Below are positions 9,031 through 16,006 of a DNA stretch of 64,000 nucleotides, one piece after another (position 1 is the first letter of the stretch; each line of letters starts with the position of its first letter). The notes below the pieces were generated by a model. It did no database searches and was not told where the DNA came from. It saw only the letters and a list, made by a program, of their open reading frames with translations. The DNA is from an uncultured Draconibacterium sp. (GTDB taxonomy: Bacteria > Bacteroidota > Bacteroidia > Bacteroidales > Prolixibacteraceae). The position numbers and the translations under genes are program-made. The stretch is from positions 1 to 64,000 of the forward strand of contig NZ_OY771647.1 in the NCBI RefSeq assembly GCF_963674925.1, given 5' to 3'.

Positions 9031-10134
9031 ATGAACGAAGACCTTAAATACAAAGTGGCACTATCGATGCTTCCCAATATTGGAGGTATTCTTGCCCGTA
9101 ACCTGGTTGCCTATATTGGCAGTGTCGAAGGTGTTTTTTCGCAATCGGCTAAAGCACTAACAAAAGTTCCCGGAATTGGAGAAGCTTATGCCCGGCAGAT
9201 AAAGAAAAACAATGTGTTGCCCAAGGCTGAAAAAGAGCTGGAATACATTGATAAAAACGGAATAGACATCCATTTTTATACCGATGTAACGTATCCGCGC
9301 AGATTAAAAAGCTGTGTTGACGCGCCACTTATTATTTACACCAAAGGCAATATGAATCTGGATGCCGAACGGGTAATCAGCATTGTGGGCACGCGTAATG
9401 CCACGGAATACGGCAGGTCAATCGTTGATGATCTGTGCCGCGAATTTGCCGAACGGAAGTACAAAATTCTTATCGTGAGTGGTTTGGCTTATGGCATTGA
9501 TGTACAAGCCCACCGATGTGCCCTGAACTACAAGCTGCCTACCGTTGGTGTAATTGCTCATGGGCTCGATACGCTTTACCCGGCAATACACAAACAAACA
9601 GCAGAAAAAATGCAGGAATGCGGCGGAATTGTTACTGATTTTCCGAGCAATACAAAAATAGACCCGGCCAATTTTATTAAACGTAACCGCATTATTGCCG
9701 GATTGGCCGATGCAACAATTGTGGTGGAATCGGCCCAAAAAGGAGGCTCGCTGATTACTGCCGATATTGCCTCATCGTATAACCGCGATGTTTTTGCTTT
9801 CCCGGGCCGGGCGGGCGATACTTACTCGAAAGGCTGTAACCTGCTGATCAGAAACAGCGGAGCTACTTTAATTGAAGGCATCAACGACCTGGAATACTTT
9901 ATGGGCTGGGAAAAAACAGATAAAGTTGACGCCATTCAGTCGAGTTTGTTTATCGATTTAAATCCTGACGAACAAAAAGTAGTTGACCTGTTAAAAGAAA
10001 AAGGTGAACTATTTATCGATCAGATTTCCGCCGAAATAAAACTGCCTGTAAGCCGTATTTCTGCTATGTTGCTCAACCTTGAATTTAAAAACCTTGTACT
10101 TGCGCTCCCCGGTAAAATGTACAAATTGAGGTAA
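9031..10134 (+). CDS. dprA: DNA-processing protein DprA
   Basis: Binds incoming single-stranded DNA and loads RecA in natural transformation. The 367-residue protein has an N-terminal helix-hairpin-helix region (LTKVPGIGEAYA, about 45-60), then the Rossmann-like DprA core with VGTRNATEYGR, SGLAYGIDVQAHR, FIKRNRIIAGLAD and ESAQKGGSLITA, and a C-terminal winged-helix-like domain from about 310. The ATG at 9031 gives the expected N-terminus. It is downstream of a small membrane-protein gene. No other competence gene lies nearby. Confidence 0.95.
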   Translation: MNEDLKYKVALSMLPNIGGILARNLVAYIGSVEGVFSQSAKALTKVPGIGEAYARQIKKNNVLPKAEKELEYIDKNGIDIHFYTDVTYPRRLKSCVDAPLIIYTKGNMNLDAERVISIVGTRNATEYGRSIVDDLCREFAERKYKILIVSGLAYGIDVQAHRCALNYKLPTVGVIAHGLDTLYPAIHKQTAEKMQECGGIVTDFPSNTKIDPANFIKRNRIIAGLADATIVVESAQKGGSLITADIASSYNRDVFAFPGRAGDTYSKGCNLLIRNSGATLIEGINDLEYFMGWEKTDKVDAIQSSLFIDLNPDEQKVVDLLKEKGELFIDQISAEIKLPVSRISAMLLNLEFKNLVLALPGKMYKLR

Positions 10135-10157
10135 GTCGGCTTTATTTTCTAATTTTG
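10126..10157 (+). promoter_or_regulatory. Bacteroidota promoter of the DEAD-box helicase gene
   Basis: TTG at 10126-10128 and TAATTTTG at 10150-10157 are separated by 21 bases. Predicted transcription start is near 10164, before the ATG at 10196. This places the in-frame TTG at 10175 in the leader and supports the ATG start. Confidence 0.6.
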
Positions 10158-10195
10158 CACCCAAACAGAAAACGTTGTTTTCTAAATTTTATAGA

Positions 10196-11518
10196 ATGAA
10201 GAAGACTTTTGAAGAATTAAAAGTTGCAAAATCGATATTAAAATCGCTGGATGACATTGGGTTTACTACGCCAACACCCATACAGGAAAGAGCTATTCCG
10301 AAAATTAATTCGGGAGTGAACATTGTTGGTGTGGCGCAAACCGGAACCGGAAAAACGGCGGCTTACCTGCTTCCCTTGCTTAGCCGTTTAAAAAAGCCTG
10401 AAGGAGTTGATCCGCGTGTTGTAATTCTTGTTCCTACGCGCGAACTATCCATTCAGGTGGGAGAAGATATTGCAGAATTAACAAGTTATTCGGAGTTACG
10501 TCATGCTGCGGTATTTGGAGGCATTGGCTGGACAAAACATGCTGCTTTGCTGGAGCCGGGTATTGATATTCTGGTGGCTACACCGGGCCGTATGTGGGAT
10601 TTGTACCAGGCCGGTGCACTGCGCCTAAAGAAGGTAAAATACCTGGTTATCGACGAAGCTGACCGTATGCTCGACATGGGATTTATTCCTCAAATCAAAC
10701 AACTTCAGGAAATCATTCCGTCGCGCAGGCAAAACCTGTTGTTTTCGGCTACCTTCTCGGAAAAGATTGAAACGCTGGCAGAAGAGTTTCTCGACCATTA
10801 CGACAAACTGGAAATAGCACCATCGGCCACTCCGGTTGGGCTGGTAACACAAAAGTGTTATAAGGTTCCGAATTACAGGACAAAACTTAATCTTATCAAG
10901 CATCTTCTTCAAGACGAAGAAAATTTTACGCGGGTAGTTATTTTTGTAAAAACGAAGGAACATGCCGAGGGCGTTTACAAAGTAGTACAGCGAAAAGCGG
11001 AAGGCGAAAAACGTATTCTCCATTCGAACAAAGCACAAAACTCGCGTATTAATTCCATCCAGGCCTTTAAAAGTGGTGAGGTTCGGATATTAATCACTAC
11101 CGATGTTTCGGCGCGGGGTATGGATGTGAGCCAGGTGAGCCACGTTATTAACTTTGATTTGCCGAATGATTACGACGATTATATCCACCGAATTGGACGA
11201 ACTGCGCGCGCCGGAAATAAAGGCGATGCCATTACTTTAATCGATCCATCGGCAGAGTGGCACTGGAAAAAGATTGAAAGTTTGATGCGCCAGGAAATTC
11301 AGCTTCTGGATTTGCCCGAAGAGGTAGAAGTGGTTGAATCGGAGTTCAAAGAAAACCAGGATATGTTGCGCGAGATCGACCGTCAGCGCAAAATCGACGA
11401 TCCTACTTTCCAGGGGGCTTTTCATCAGAAAAAAAGAAAAGGCTCGTCAAAACGTTCGTTCGAAGATAAATTTGCACGAACAAAAGAACGTCAGAAACGG
11501 AAAAAAAGAAGAAAATAA
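10196..11518 (+). CDS. DEAD-box ATP-dependent RNA helicase
   Basis: A 440-residue superfamily 2 helicase that probably remodels RNA in ribosome assembly or mRNA turnover. Q motif (GFTTPTPIQ), motif I AQTGTGKT, PTRELSIQ, DEADRMLDMGF, SATFS, then the second RecA domain with RGMDVSQVSHVINFDLP and HRIGRTARAG are all intact. The C-terminal 45 residues are strongly basic (KKRKGSSKRSF...KRKKRRK), as in RhlE-type helicases where they help bind RNA. RhlE-like is the best subfamily guess. The transcript ends at a strong terminator just after the stop codon. Confidence 0.93.
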   Translation: MKKTFEELKVAKSILKSLDDIGFTTPTPIQERAIPKINSGVNIVGVAQTGTGKTAAYLLPLLSRLKKPEGVDPRVVILVPTRELSIQVGEDIAELTSYSELRHAAVFGGIGWTKHAALLEPGIDILVATPGRMWDLYQAGALRLKKVKYLVIDEADRMLDMGFIPQIKQLQEIIPSRRQNLLFSATFSEKIETLAEEFLDHYDKLEIAPSATPVGLVTQKCYKVPNYRTKLNLIKHLLQDEENFTRVVIFVKTKEHAEGVYKVVQRKAEGEKRILHSNKAQNSRINSIQAFKSGEVRILITTDVSARGMDVSQVSHVINFDLPNDYDDYIHRIGRTARAGNKGDAITLIDPSAEWHWKKIESLMRQEIQLLDLPEEVEVVESEFKENQDMLREIDRQRKIDDPTFQGAFHQKKRKGSSKRSFEDKFARTKERQKRKKRRK

Positions 11519-11521
11519 AAG

Positions 11522-11563
11522 CAAAATTGCCAACGGAAATCAGCGTTGGCAATTTTGTTTTTT
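11522..11563 (+). terminator. Strong Rho-independent terminator after the helicase gene
   Basis: A perfect 14-base stem, 11522-11535 with 11544-11557, an 8-base loop and a run of T. It begins 4 bases after the helicase stop. It also marks the left limit of the ordinary chromosome before the accessory island. Confidence 0.93.
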
Positions 11564-11672
11564 GGGCAGTGGATATACACCTATTGAAAGTCGCAATTTT
11601 GGCCTTGCGAAATCCGGGGCATCAAGCACACTCAACTCCACCGTACAATTTACCAACTTTCAAAGTCACTGT

Positions 11673-12137
11673 TTATTTTTTTATTTCCCATTTCGGAGTA
11701 ACAGCGATTCTTTTTCCATCATCCGTTGTATGTTCTTCCAACGAGTTTTCTTTCGCCTGGATACACATGTACACCATGTTTTCTTCCGAGGTGTTGCATA
11801 AACTTCTCACACCATCGGGTGCAACTCGTATTACACTTCCTTCCTGAACGGGAAAACAATCATCATCGACCTGGTAATAACCTGAGCCTTTAAGTATAAT
11901 ATAGGTTTCTTCGTCTTTGTAATGTATATGGAAATATCCCAATTCTGATTTTGGCGGTATGGTGGTAAACGATATTTCTGTTCCGGTTGATTTGGTAGGC
12001 TCTTTTAAAAACACTTTCCCTTTAATCTCGGTTTTTAGTTTTGGATGAATAAGTGAATAGTTTCCTACATCTTCTAAACTACCCACATTTACTGCCGTAT
12101 AATTCTTGTTTTCTGAAATCAATTCTAATTTTTTCAT
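11673..12137 (-). CDS. Cupin-domain protein
   Basis: A 154-residue single-domain cupin. Motif 1 is visible as GYFHIHYKDEETYIILKGSG (metal ligands H-x-H and E) and motif 2 as the later GSVIRVAPDGVRSLCN, where the usual second His is not obvious. Such proteins are small metal-dependent enzymes or sugar/ligand binders; function cannot be named. It is 44 bases downstream of the GNAT gene on the same strand, so the two may be expressed together. No attC-like repeat separates them, and it may be either the last cassette gene or the chromosomal flank. Confidence 0.75.
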   Translation of the reverse strand: MKKLELISENKNYTAVNVGSLEDVGNYSLIHPKLKTEIKGKVFLKEPTKSTGTEISFTTIPPKSELGYFHIHYKDEETYIILKGSGYYQVDDDCFPVQEGSVIRVAPDGVRSLCNTSEENMVYMCIQAKENSLEEHTTDDGKRIAVTPKWEIKK

Positions 12138-12181
12138 TTTCCTGTGTTTTTTAGATTAGACAATCTCTTAACCTATTTGTT

Positions 12182-12712
12182 TTATTCCCATTGCTGTAGC
12201 CAGCGGTTTTTCTCAATTTCATATCTTCTGTCGGTGCAATTATCTCTTTCATTGAAAAATTCACTCACGGGGTTCATAAACTTGTCTAAAATTTTTACCG
12301 AACCAGAGTTTGCAATATTTACATCTGCTGTTACTTTGCTAACTTTCAATTGCTGAAAATAATATTCCAACATTCCTTTTGTTATTTCTGTTCCGTATCC
12401 TTTTCCCCAATAATTTACTCGAAAACGATATCCTAATTCCTTATCATTATTATCATTTATCAGAAACAGAGCAAGTCCAATCAATTCAGTATTTCCCGTT
12501 TCATAAATACCGCACGCACATTTTTTATATTTCAAATCATCTAATTCAAAGTTCTGAACTTTGTTGAATCTATCCGTTATTTGGCCTTCCGAAAATGCTT
12601 TTTGAGGAATTAGTTCTAAAACTTTTGGGTCGGTAAACAGTTCAGCAAAATACACTCTATCTTCTGCCTTTAAACTTTTAACTACTAATCGTTCTGTTTT
12701 AAATAATTCCAT
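12182..12712 (-). CDS. GNAT-family N-acetyltransferase (RimJ/RimL type)
   Basis: A 176-residue protein beginning MELFKTERLVVKSLKAED, the usual start of RimJ/RimL-type acetyltransferases, with acetyl-CoA binding segment YWGKGYGTEITKGML in the middle and a C-terminal IANSGSVKILDKF. It would transfer acetyl from acetyl-CoA to an amino group on a protein or small molecule, not predictable here. Its ATG lies about 20 bases inside the boundary formed by site A, as expected of a cassette gene. Acetyltransferases are common integron cargo. Confidence 0.85.
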   Translation of the reverse strand: MELFKTERLVVKSLKAEDRVYFAELFTDPKVLELIPQKAFSEGQITDRFNKVQNFELDDLKYKKCACGIYETGNTELIGLALFLINDNNDKELGYRFRVNYWGKGYGTEITKGMLEYYFQQLKVSKVTADVNIANSGSVKILDKFMNPVSEFFNERDNCTDRRYEIEKNRWLQQWE

Positions 12713-12726
12713 TTTTGATTTCGTCT

Positions 12727-12838
12727 GTGTTAACGGTTGGTGTATGAATCGTTGGACACTTAAATGCGTTTCAGGATCAAGCCGCTAAGCAGTTTTCCAA
12801 GTGTTATACATTTAAATTTCAACATGTTATGTGCAATG
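12727..12838 (-). repeat. attC-like site A
   Basis: Imperfect palindrome between the DUF1801 and GNAT genes. Inner arms 12811-12824 region and 12746-12760 region pair with a few mismatches. The right-hand core (minus strand CCGTTAAC, 12736-12729) matches the ends of sites C and F. The outer arm TTATGTGCAAT (plus strand, from about 12827) matches the start of the DUF1801 cassette at 9 of 11 positions. It is the most divergent site. Confidence 0.55.
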
Positions 12839-12865
12839 ACCTATATTTTTTGGTGTGTATAGTTT

Positions 12866-13294
12866 TTATTCATTTTCTATTCCCAATGTTGGCAGTTGTT
12901 TTACTTTGTGATAAGCTAATGTTGCTTTGATGCATTCTTTCAATTCTTTCTTTGGGATCTTGTCTTTTATTTGAAACACGATTGCCCGGTTTCCCTCAAA
13001 ATCAAAGTCATTCTTGAATACTTCTCTAAAAGTCTCTACAAGTCTGCTGGTACATTTGAAATACATAGCATATTGATCTGGCGTTTTTGCCTTCCAGTCC
13101 ATTCTCAGGGTACTCCCGTGCTTGGTAATATAACTTGGTTCTCCCCATTTCAGTGTTTCTTCCAATGTTGTGACGTCCTCAAGTTCATTAGCAGCCTCTA
13201 ATACCAGCTCTCTCAGTTCCAACATTTTCTTACGAACTCCATCTGGATAATTGGCAAAAACTACCTCAACTTCAGCGTTTGTATTTACCTTCAT
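12866..13294 (-). CDS. DUF1801 domain protein
   Basis: A 142-residue protein of the DUF1801 (YdhG-like) family: a start rich in acidic residues (VFANYPDGVRKKMLELRELV), then the conserved LKWGEPSYITKHGSTLRMDWK and an MYFKCTSRLV strand. Family members are small cytosolic alpha/beta proteins of unknown biochemical role, widespread as cassette or island cargo. I chose the ATG at 13294 because the upstream in-frame start at 13318 is GTG and lies against the recombination boundary. It is bounded by attC-like sites A and B. Confidence 0.8.
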   Translation of the reverse strand: MKVNTNAEVEVVFANYPDGVRKKMLELRELVLEAANELEDVTTLEETLKWGEPSYITKHGSTLRMDWKAKTPDQYAMYFKCTSRLVETFREVFKNDFDFEGNRAIVFQIKDKIPKKELKECIKATLAYHKVKQLPTLGIENE

Positions 13295-13320
13295 TTTTTC
13301 ATTCCTCAAATTACACACAA

Positions 13321-13518
13321 AGACAGTCTGACGGTTTGGCTAAGTGCCGTACGGGAATTCGAAGCACTTCACTTTCCATACAGCACGGAGCCAATTCGTT
13401 TAATCATATTTTCATTTTTTACGTCAATCGTCAAAGACGAATTGGCAGTGTTGCAACGAAGAACTACGGTCAAATTACCTGCTGAATCCCGCATTACATA
13501 TAACTTTTGTTCGCGAAA
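13321..13518 (-). repeat. attC-like site B, with an IS-end scar
   Basis: About 198 bases, strongly similar over its length to site D (18434-18624), including shared inner segments. Arms pair as TATGTAATGCGGG-type with the complementary 13335-13355 segment. Its outer arm GTTCGCGAAA (13509-13518) matches the start of the cassette it terminates at 8 of 10. At the crossover end, 11 extra bases containing AGACAGTCTG (13321-13330), identical to the right end of the IS1182-family element, sit next to ACGG. Confidence 0.7.
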
Positions 13519-13525
13519 CGTTATT

Positions 13526-14203
13526 TTATTCATTTTGTTGAACCGTATTATTTGCCATATCTCTGACATATTCATTAGTGTCATTCATTAATTTGTCCAT
13601 AATTTCTTTTGGCGTTAATTTATTCCCTGCAACTCCCTGTCGAACTTCCCAATTTTTATCCGTCGAAAGTTTCTTCAAAATTTTTTGAGATTTTGTATCC
13701 CAGGCAATACTTCTTCTAACTTCCAAAATTTTAGAATCCGATAAATTTTCCTGAATCGATTCAGGAAGATTTGGGTGAACTGCAATAGTAGCAATAGCTC
13801 TTTTATTATTTCTATTGATGGCTTTTTTATAAACTTTAATTACTTGAGTAGTATCCAATGTTTTGTCTTCTGATTTTTTTATTAAGTTATTTCTTTGTCT
13901 TATGTACACTTCAGGAACTGCTATTATCAAAATAACGATTAAACCTAATGTAATTGAAATATTAACTGTCCTTGATTTATGTTTTGTGTATAAAACAAAA
14001 ATGGAAGTTATTGTCAGACTTAAGGCGGAGAAAAATAGAAAAGTTTCTATTATACGAAAGGTTATCCACAAAGCGTACAAAATATTACTAACGCCCATTA
14101 ATTTAAATGGTTTTATTCCTTCAATTAGTATATACAGTAGTACTGCAATTAAACCAATTGCGATGCTAAATAAAAGTCTTGTTTTTACTTTATATAGTTT
14201 CAT
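13526..14203 (-). CDS. Cassette protein: four-helix membrane region plus HEAT/LRV-like repeats
   Basis: A 225-residue protein of unrecognised function. Residues 1-105 contain about three to four hydrophobic segments with KTR/KHKSR loops, then a helical region, and residues 135-225 hold short helical repeats (SDSKILEVRRSIAWD, STDKNWEVRQGVAGN, NDTNEYVRDMANN) resembling leucine-rich-variant or HEAT repeats that often bind proteins or DNA. The likely topology is a cytosolic repeat domain tethered to the inner membrane. It is between sites B and C and is low in GC compared with the core genes. Confidence 0.7.
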   Translation of the reverse strand: MKLYKVKTRLLFSIAIGLIAVLLYILIEGIKPFKLMGVSNILYALWITFRIIETFLFFSALSLTITSIFVLYTKHKSRTVNISITLGLIVILIIAVPEVYIRQRNNLIKKSEDKTLDTTQVIKVYKKAINRNNKRAIATIAVHPNLPESIQENLSDSKILEVRRSIAWDTKSQKILKKLSTDKNWEVRQGVAGNKLTPKEIMDKLMNDTNEYVRDMANNTVQQNE

Positions 14204-14243
14204 TTTTTGGTTTTTTTAGAACAATACATATTAATTTATAATT

Positions 14244-14382
14244 TTCGCTGACGGTTGGTACATGTGGTCGGAGCGGTCCCGATGAAATCGGGAGTGTCAG
14301 ACCCGCAGAAAAGTGAGCGAAAGGTCTGACTTGTCAGACCGCTATCCCCCCCGCCTGCCATATACTATTTGTTATAAGCCGT
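14244..14382 (-). repeat. attC-like site C
   Basis: A 139-base imperfect palindrome with outer arms GTATATGGCAGGCGG-like (minus strand) and CCGCTCCGACCACATGTAC-like, and a large inner hairpin region. The inner part (about 14266-14340) is nearly identical to that of site E at 17714-17790. Its core (minus strand CCGTCAGCG) starts the next cassette. The outer arm on the left of the PH-domain cassette is GTTATAAGCC (14371-14380). Confidence 0.75.
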
Positions 14383-14385
14383 AAT

Positions 14386-14910
14386 TTAATTTTCATTGTT
14401 TTTAATCAATTTGTTGACCAAATTTACTAATGCTAAATCATCTGGAGAAATCACGATTTTTTCATTGTCTTTTGTGTCAATTAGTATCCAGTTTGTATCT
14501 CGACTTGTCAAAATTGTCATTTTATTATTCCTTGTCGAAGAATAATATCCAATATTTCCTAAAACTCCTTCGACTCCAAATATTCGAATTAATCCTTTTC
14601 TGTCCTCAGAATCAAAAATTCTCAAGTTTCGAATCTCTCGAATGCTTATAGCTTTTCGGGTAAATCTACTTTTAATTATCAAGTCGCCATTTAAAATTTT
14701 ATATGAAATGGGTGTCTTATAAATTCCAAAAATACAAGCAATTATATATGTCAATGACAGAAAGATAGCGAAGAAAAGAAGTCCGATATGATTGTCCGAT
14801 TTTAAAAATAAAAAACTTGTCAAAAGAGCAAAAACTAAAAAGACAAAAACAGTCTTGATTTTTGTTCTCTTGTCCATAGAAGATTTACATTCAAATATTG
14901 CATTTTCCAT
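14386..14910 (-). CDS. Cassette membrane protein with a PH-like domain, unknown function
   Basis: About 175 residues: two hydrophobic segments near the N-terminus (VFVFLVFALLTSF and LLFFAIFLSLTYIIACIFGI), then a beta-rich domain (ISYKILNGDLIIKSRF, SIREIRNLRIF, NWILIDTKDNEKIVISPDD) like bacterial PH domains of the YdbT/DUF type. Start is uncertain: ATG 14910 or ATG 14877 (MDKRTKIKT); an open frame continues upstream into the Fic gene but that part is probably not translated. The segment between the Fic gene and this one lacks a full attC-like site. Confidence 0.65.
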   Translation of the reverse strand: MENAIFECKSSMDKRTKIKTVFVFLVFALLTSFLFLKSDNHIGLLFFAIFLSLTYIIACIFGIYKTPISYKILNGDLIIKSRFTRKAISIREIRNLRIFDSEDRKGLIRIFGVEGVLGNIGYYSSTRNNKMTILTSRDTNWILIDTKDNEKIVISPDDLALVNLVNKLIKNNEN

Positions 14911-14944
14911 ATTATACGCGATTTCATTATGCCTTTTACCACGT

Positions 14945-14954
14945 GTTAGGTTTA
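14945..14954 (-). repeat. Truncated attC-like site of the Fic cassette
   Basis: GTTAGGTTTA (plus strand) is the exact inverse complement of the start of the Fic cassette (TAAACCTAAC at 15995-16004), as expected for the outer arm of that cassette's attC. The right half of the palindrome and a core GTTA are not found before the next gene, so the site seems to have lost its 3' part. Confidence 0.55.
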
Positions 14955-14959
14955 GTTTT

Positions 14960-15916
14960 TTATTTGTATTTATATTTTGTTGTTCTTTTATCTCCATATT
15001 TCTCGACAATCCCATCGTCAACAGCAACTTTTAAGTCTCTACTAGCAGTTGCTTGAGATATATTTTTAAATGCTCTTAAATAATCTTGTCTTGAAAATTC
15101 TTTTGTCCCAATGATTTCTTTAAAATTTGAGATTCTGTCAATATTGGTTAGACTAATATTTTGAACTTTTAATAATTCTTCGAGTGCATCTTTTATTATT
15201 TCGAGCATGAATTCTATAAAAGCAGTTGAAGTTCCCTGTTTATCTGATTTTCCTAAAACATTGTAATATTCTTGTTGTCTGGATTTTACCAAACTTTCAA
15301 TTGGAAGAAATTCGAAAACAGGAGAGTGTTCTTTTAAAATCATAGTTTGCCAAAGCCGACCCATTCTGCCGTTTCCGTCGATGAACGGGTGAATAAATTC
15401 AAATTCGTAATGGAAAACACAACTTTTTATTAGAATTAAATCGTCGTCGTTTTTGAGATAATTAAACAAATCAGTCATTAACGAATAAACCATTTCTCCG
15501 GGAGGTGCAATGTGGGCGATGTCGCTACCTTTAACAATTCCAACCGAACCGGTTCGAAGTTTTCCTGGGTTTTCAATCAATTCCTTCATTAAAATTTCCT
15601 GTGCTTTGCACAACGATTTCAATTCGTAGACTTTAAATTTATTGAGTTGATTATAAACCTTGATTGCATTTTTGACTTCCAGAATGTCTTTTTTAGGAGC
15701 AAGAATTCTTTTGTTGTCAAGCAAGTCTGTAATTTGCTCAACAGTCAAAGTATTTCCTTCAATCTCAAGTGAAGACTGAATTGTTTTAATTCGATTTCTT
15801 TTTCTTAATTCAGTTGGAGGTTTATTTAAATGAGCAGCATTTACTTCTCCGATTTTTTCTGATATAGAAGCAATTAAGTTTAAAATTTTACTCGTTATTT
15901 TGTATGGTGGCTTCAT
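14960..15916 (-). CDS. Fic-domain protein (predicted protein AMPylase)
   Basis: A 318-residue Fic/DOC protein. The catalytic motif HPFIDGNGRMGR (His176 to Arg187) is intact, so nucleotide transfer, usually AMP from ATP onto a hydroxyl of a target protein, is expected. An N-terminal SLEIEGN segment (49-55) matches the inhibitory helix motif (S/T)xxxE(G/N) of class II Fic proteins, so it is probably self-inhibited and needs no separate antitoxin. The C-terminal ~80 residues look like a winged helix. It is cargo of a cassette whose start (15995-16004) lies directly at an IS insertion. Confidence 0.9.
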   Translation of the reverse strand: MKPPYKITSKILNLIASISEKIGEVNAAHLNKPPTELRKRNRIKTIQSSLEIEGNTLTVEQITDLLDNKRILAPKKDILEVKNAIKVYNQLNKFKVYELKSLCKAQEILMKELIENPGKLRTGSVGIVKGSDIAHIAPPGEMVYSLMTDLFNYLKNDDDLILIKSCVFHYEFEFIHPFIDGNGRMGRLWQTMILKEHSPVFEFLPIESLVKSRQQEYYNVLGKSDKQGTSTAFIEFMLEIIKDALEELLKVQNISLTNIDRISNFKEIIGTKEFSRQDYLRAFKNISQATASRDLKVAVDDGIVEKYGDKRTTKYKYK

Positions 15917-16006
15917 AGTTTAAAATCTTGATACTATCATATGATACTATCAAAAATAGTCATAATTGTTTATGCTGCAATCTTTTTTCAAAATTAAACC
16001 TAACGG

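Noticed and set aside
13369..13584. Open frame of 71 codons between the DUF1801 and repeat-protein genes
   Set aside because: It lies almost entirely in attC-like site B and overlaps the 3' end of the repeat-protein gene; the similar site D carries a different frame, so the openness is not conserved.
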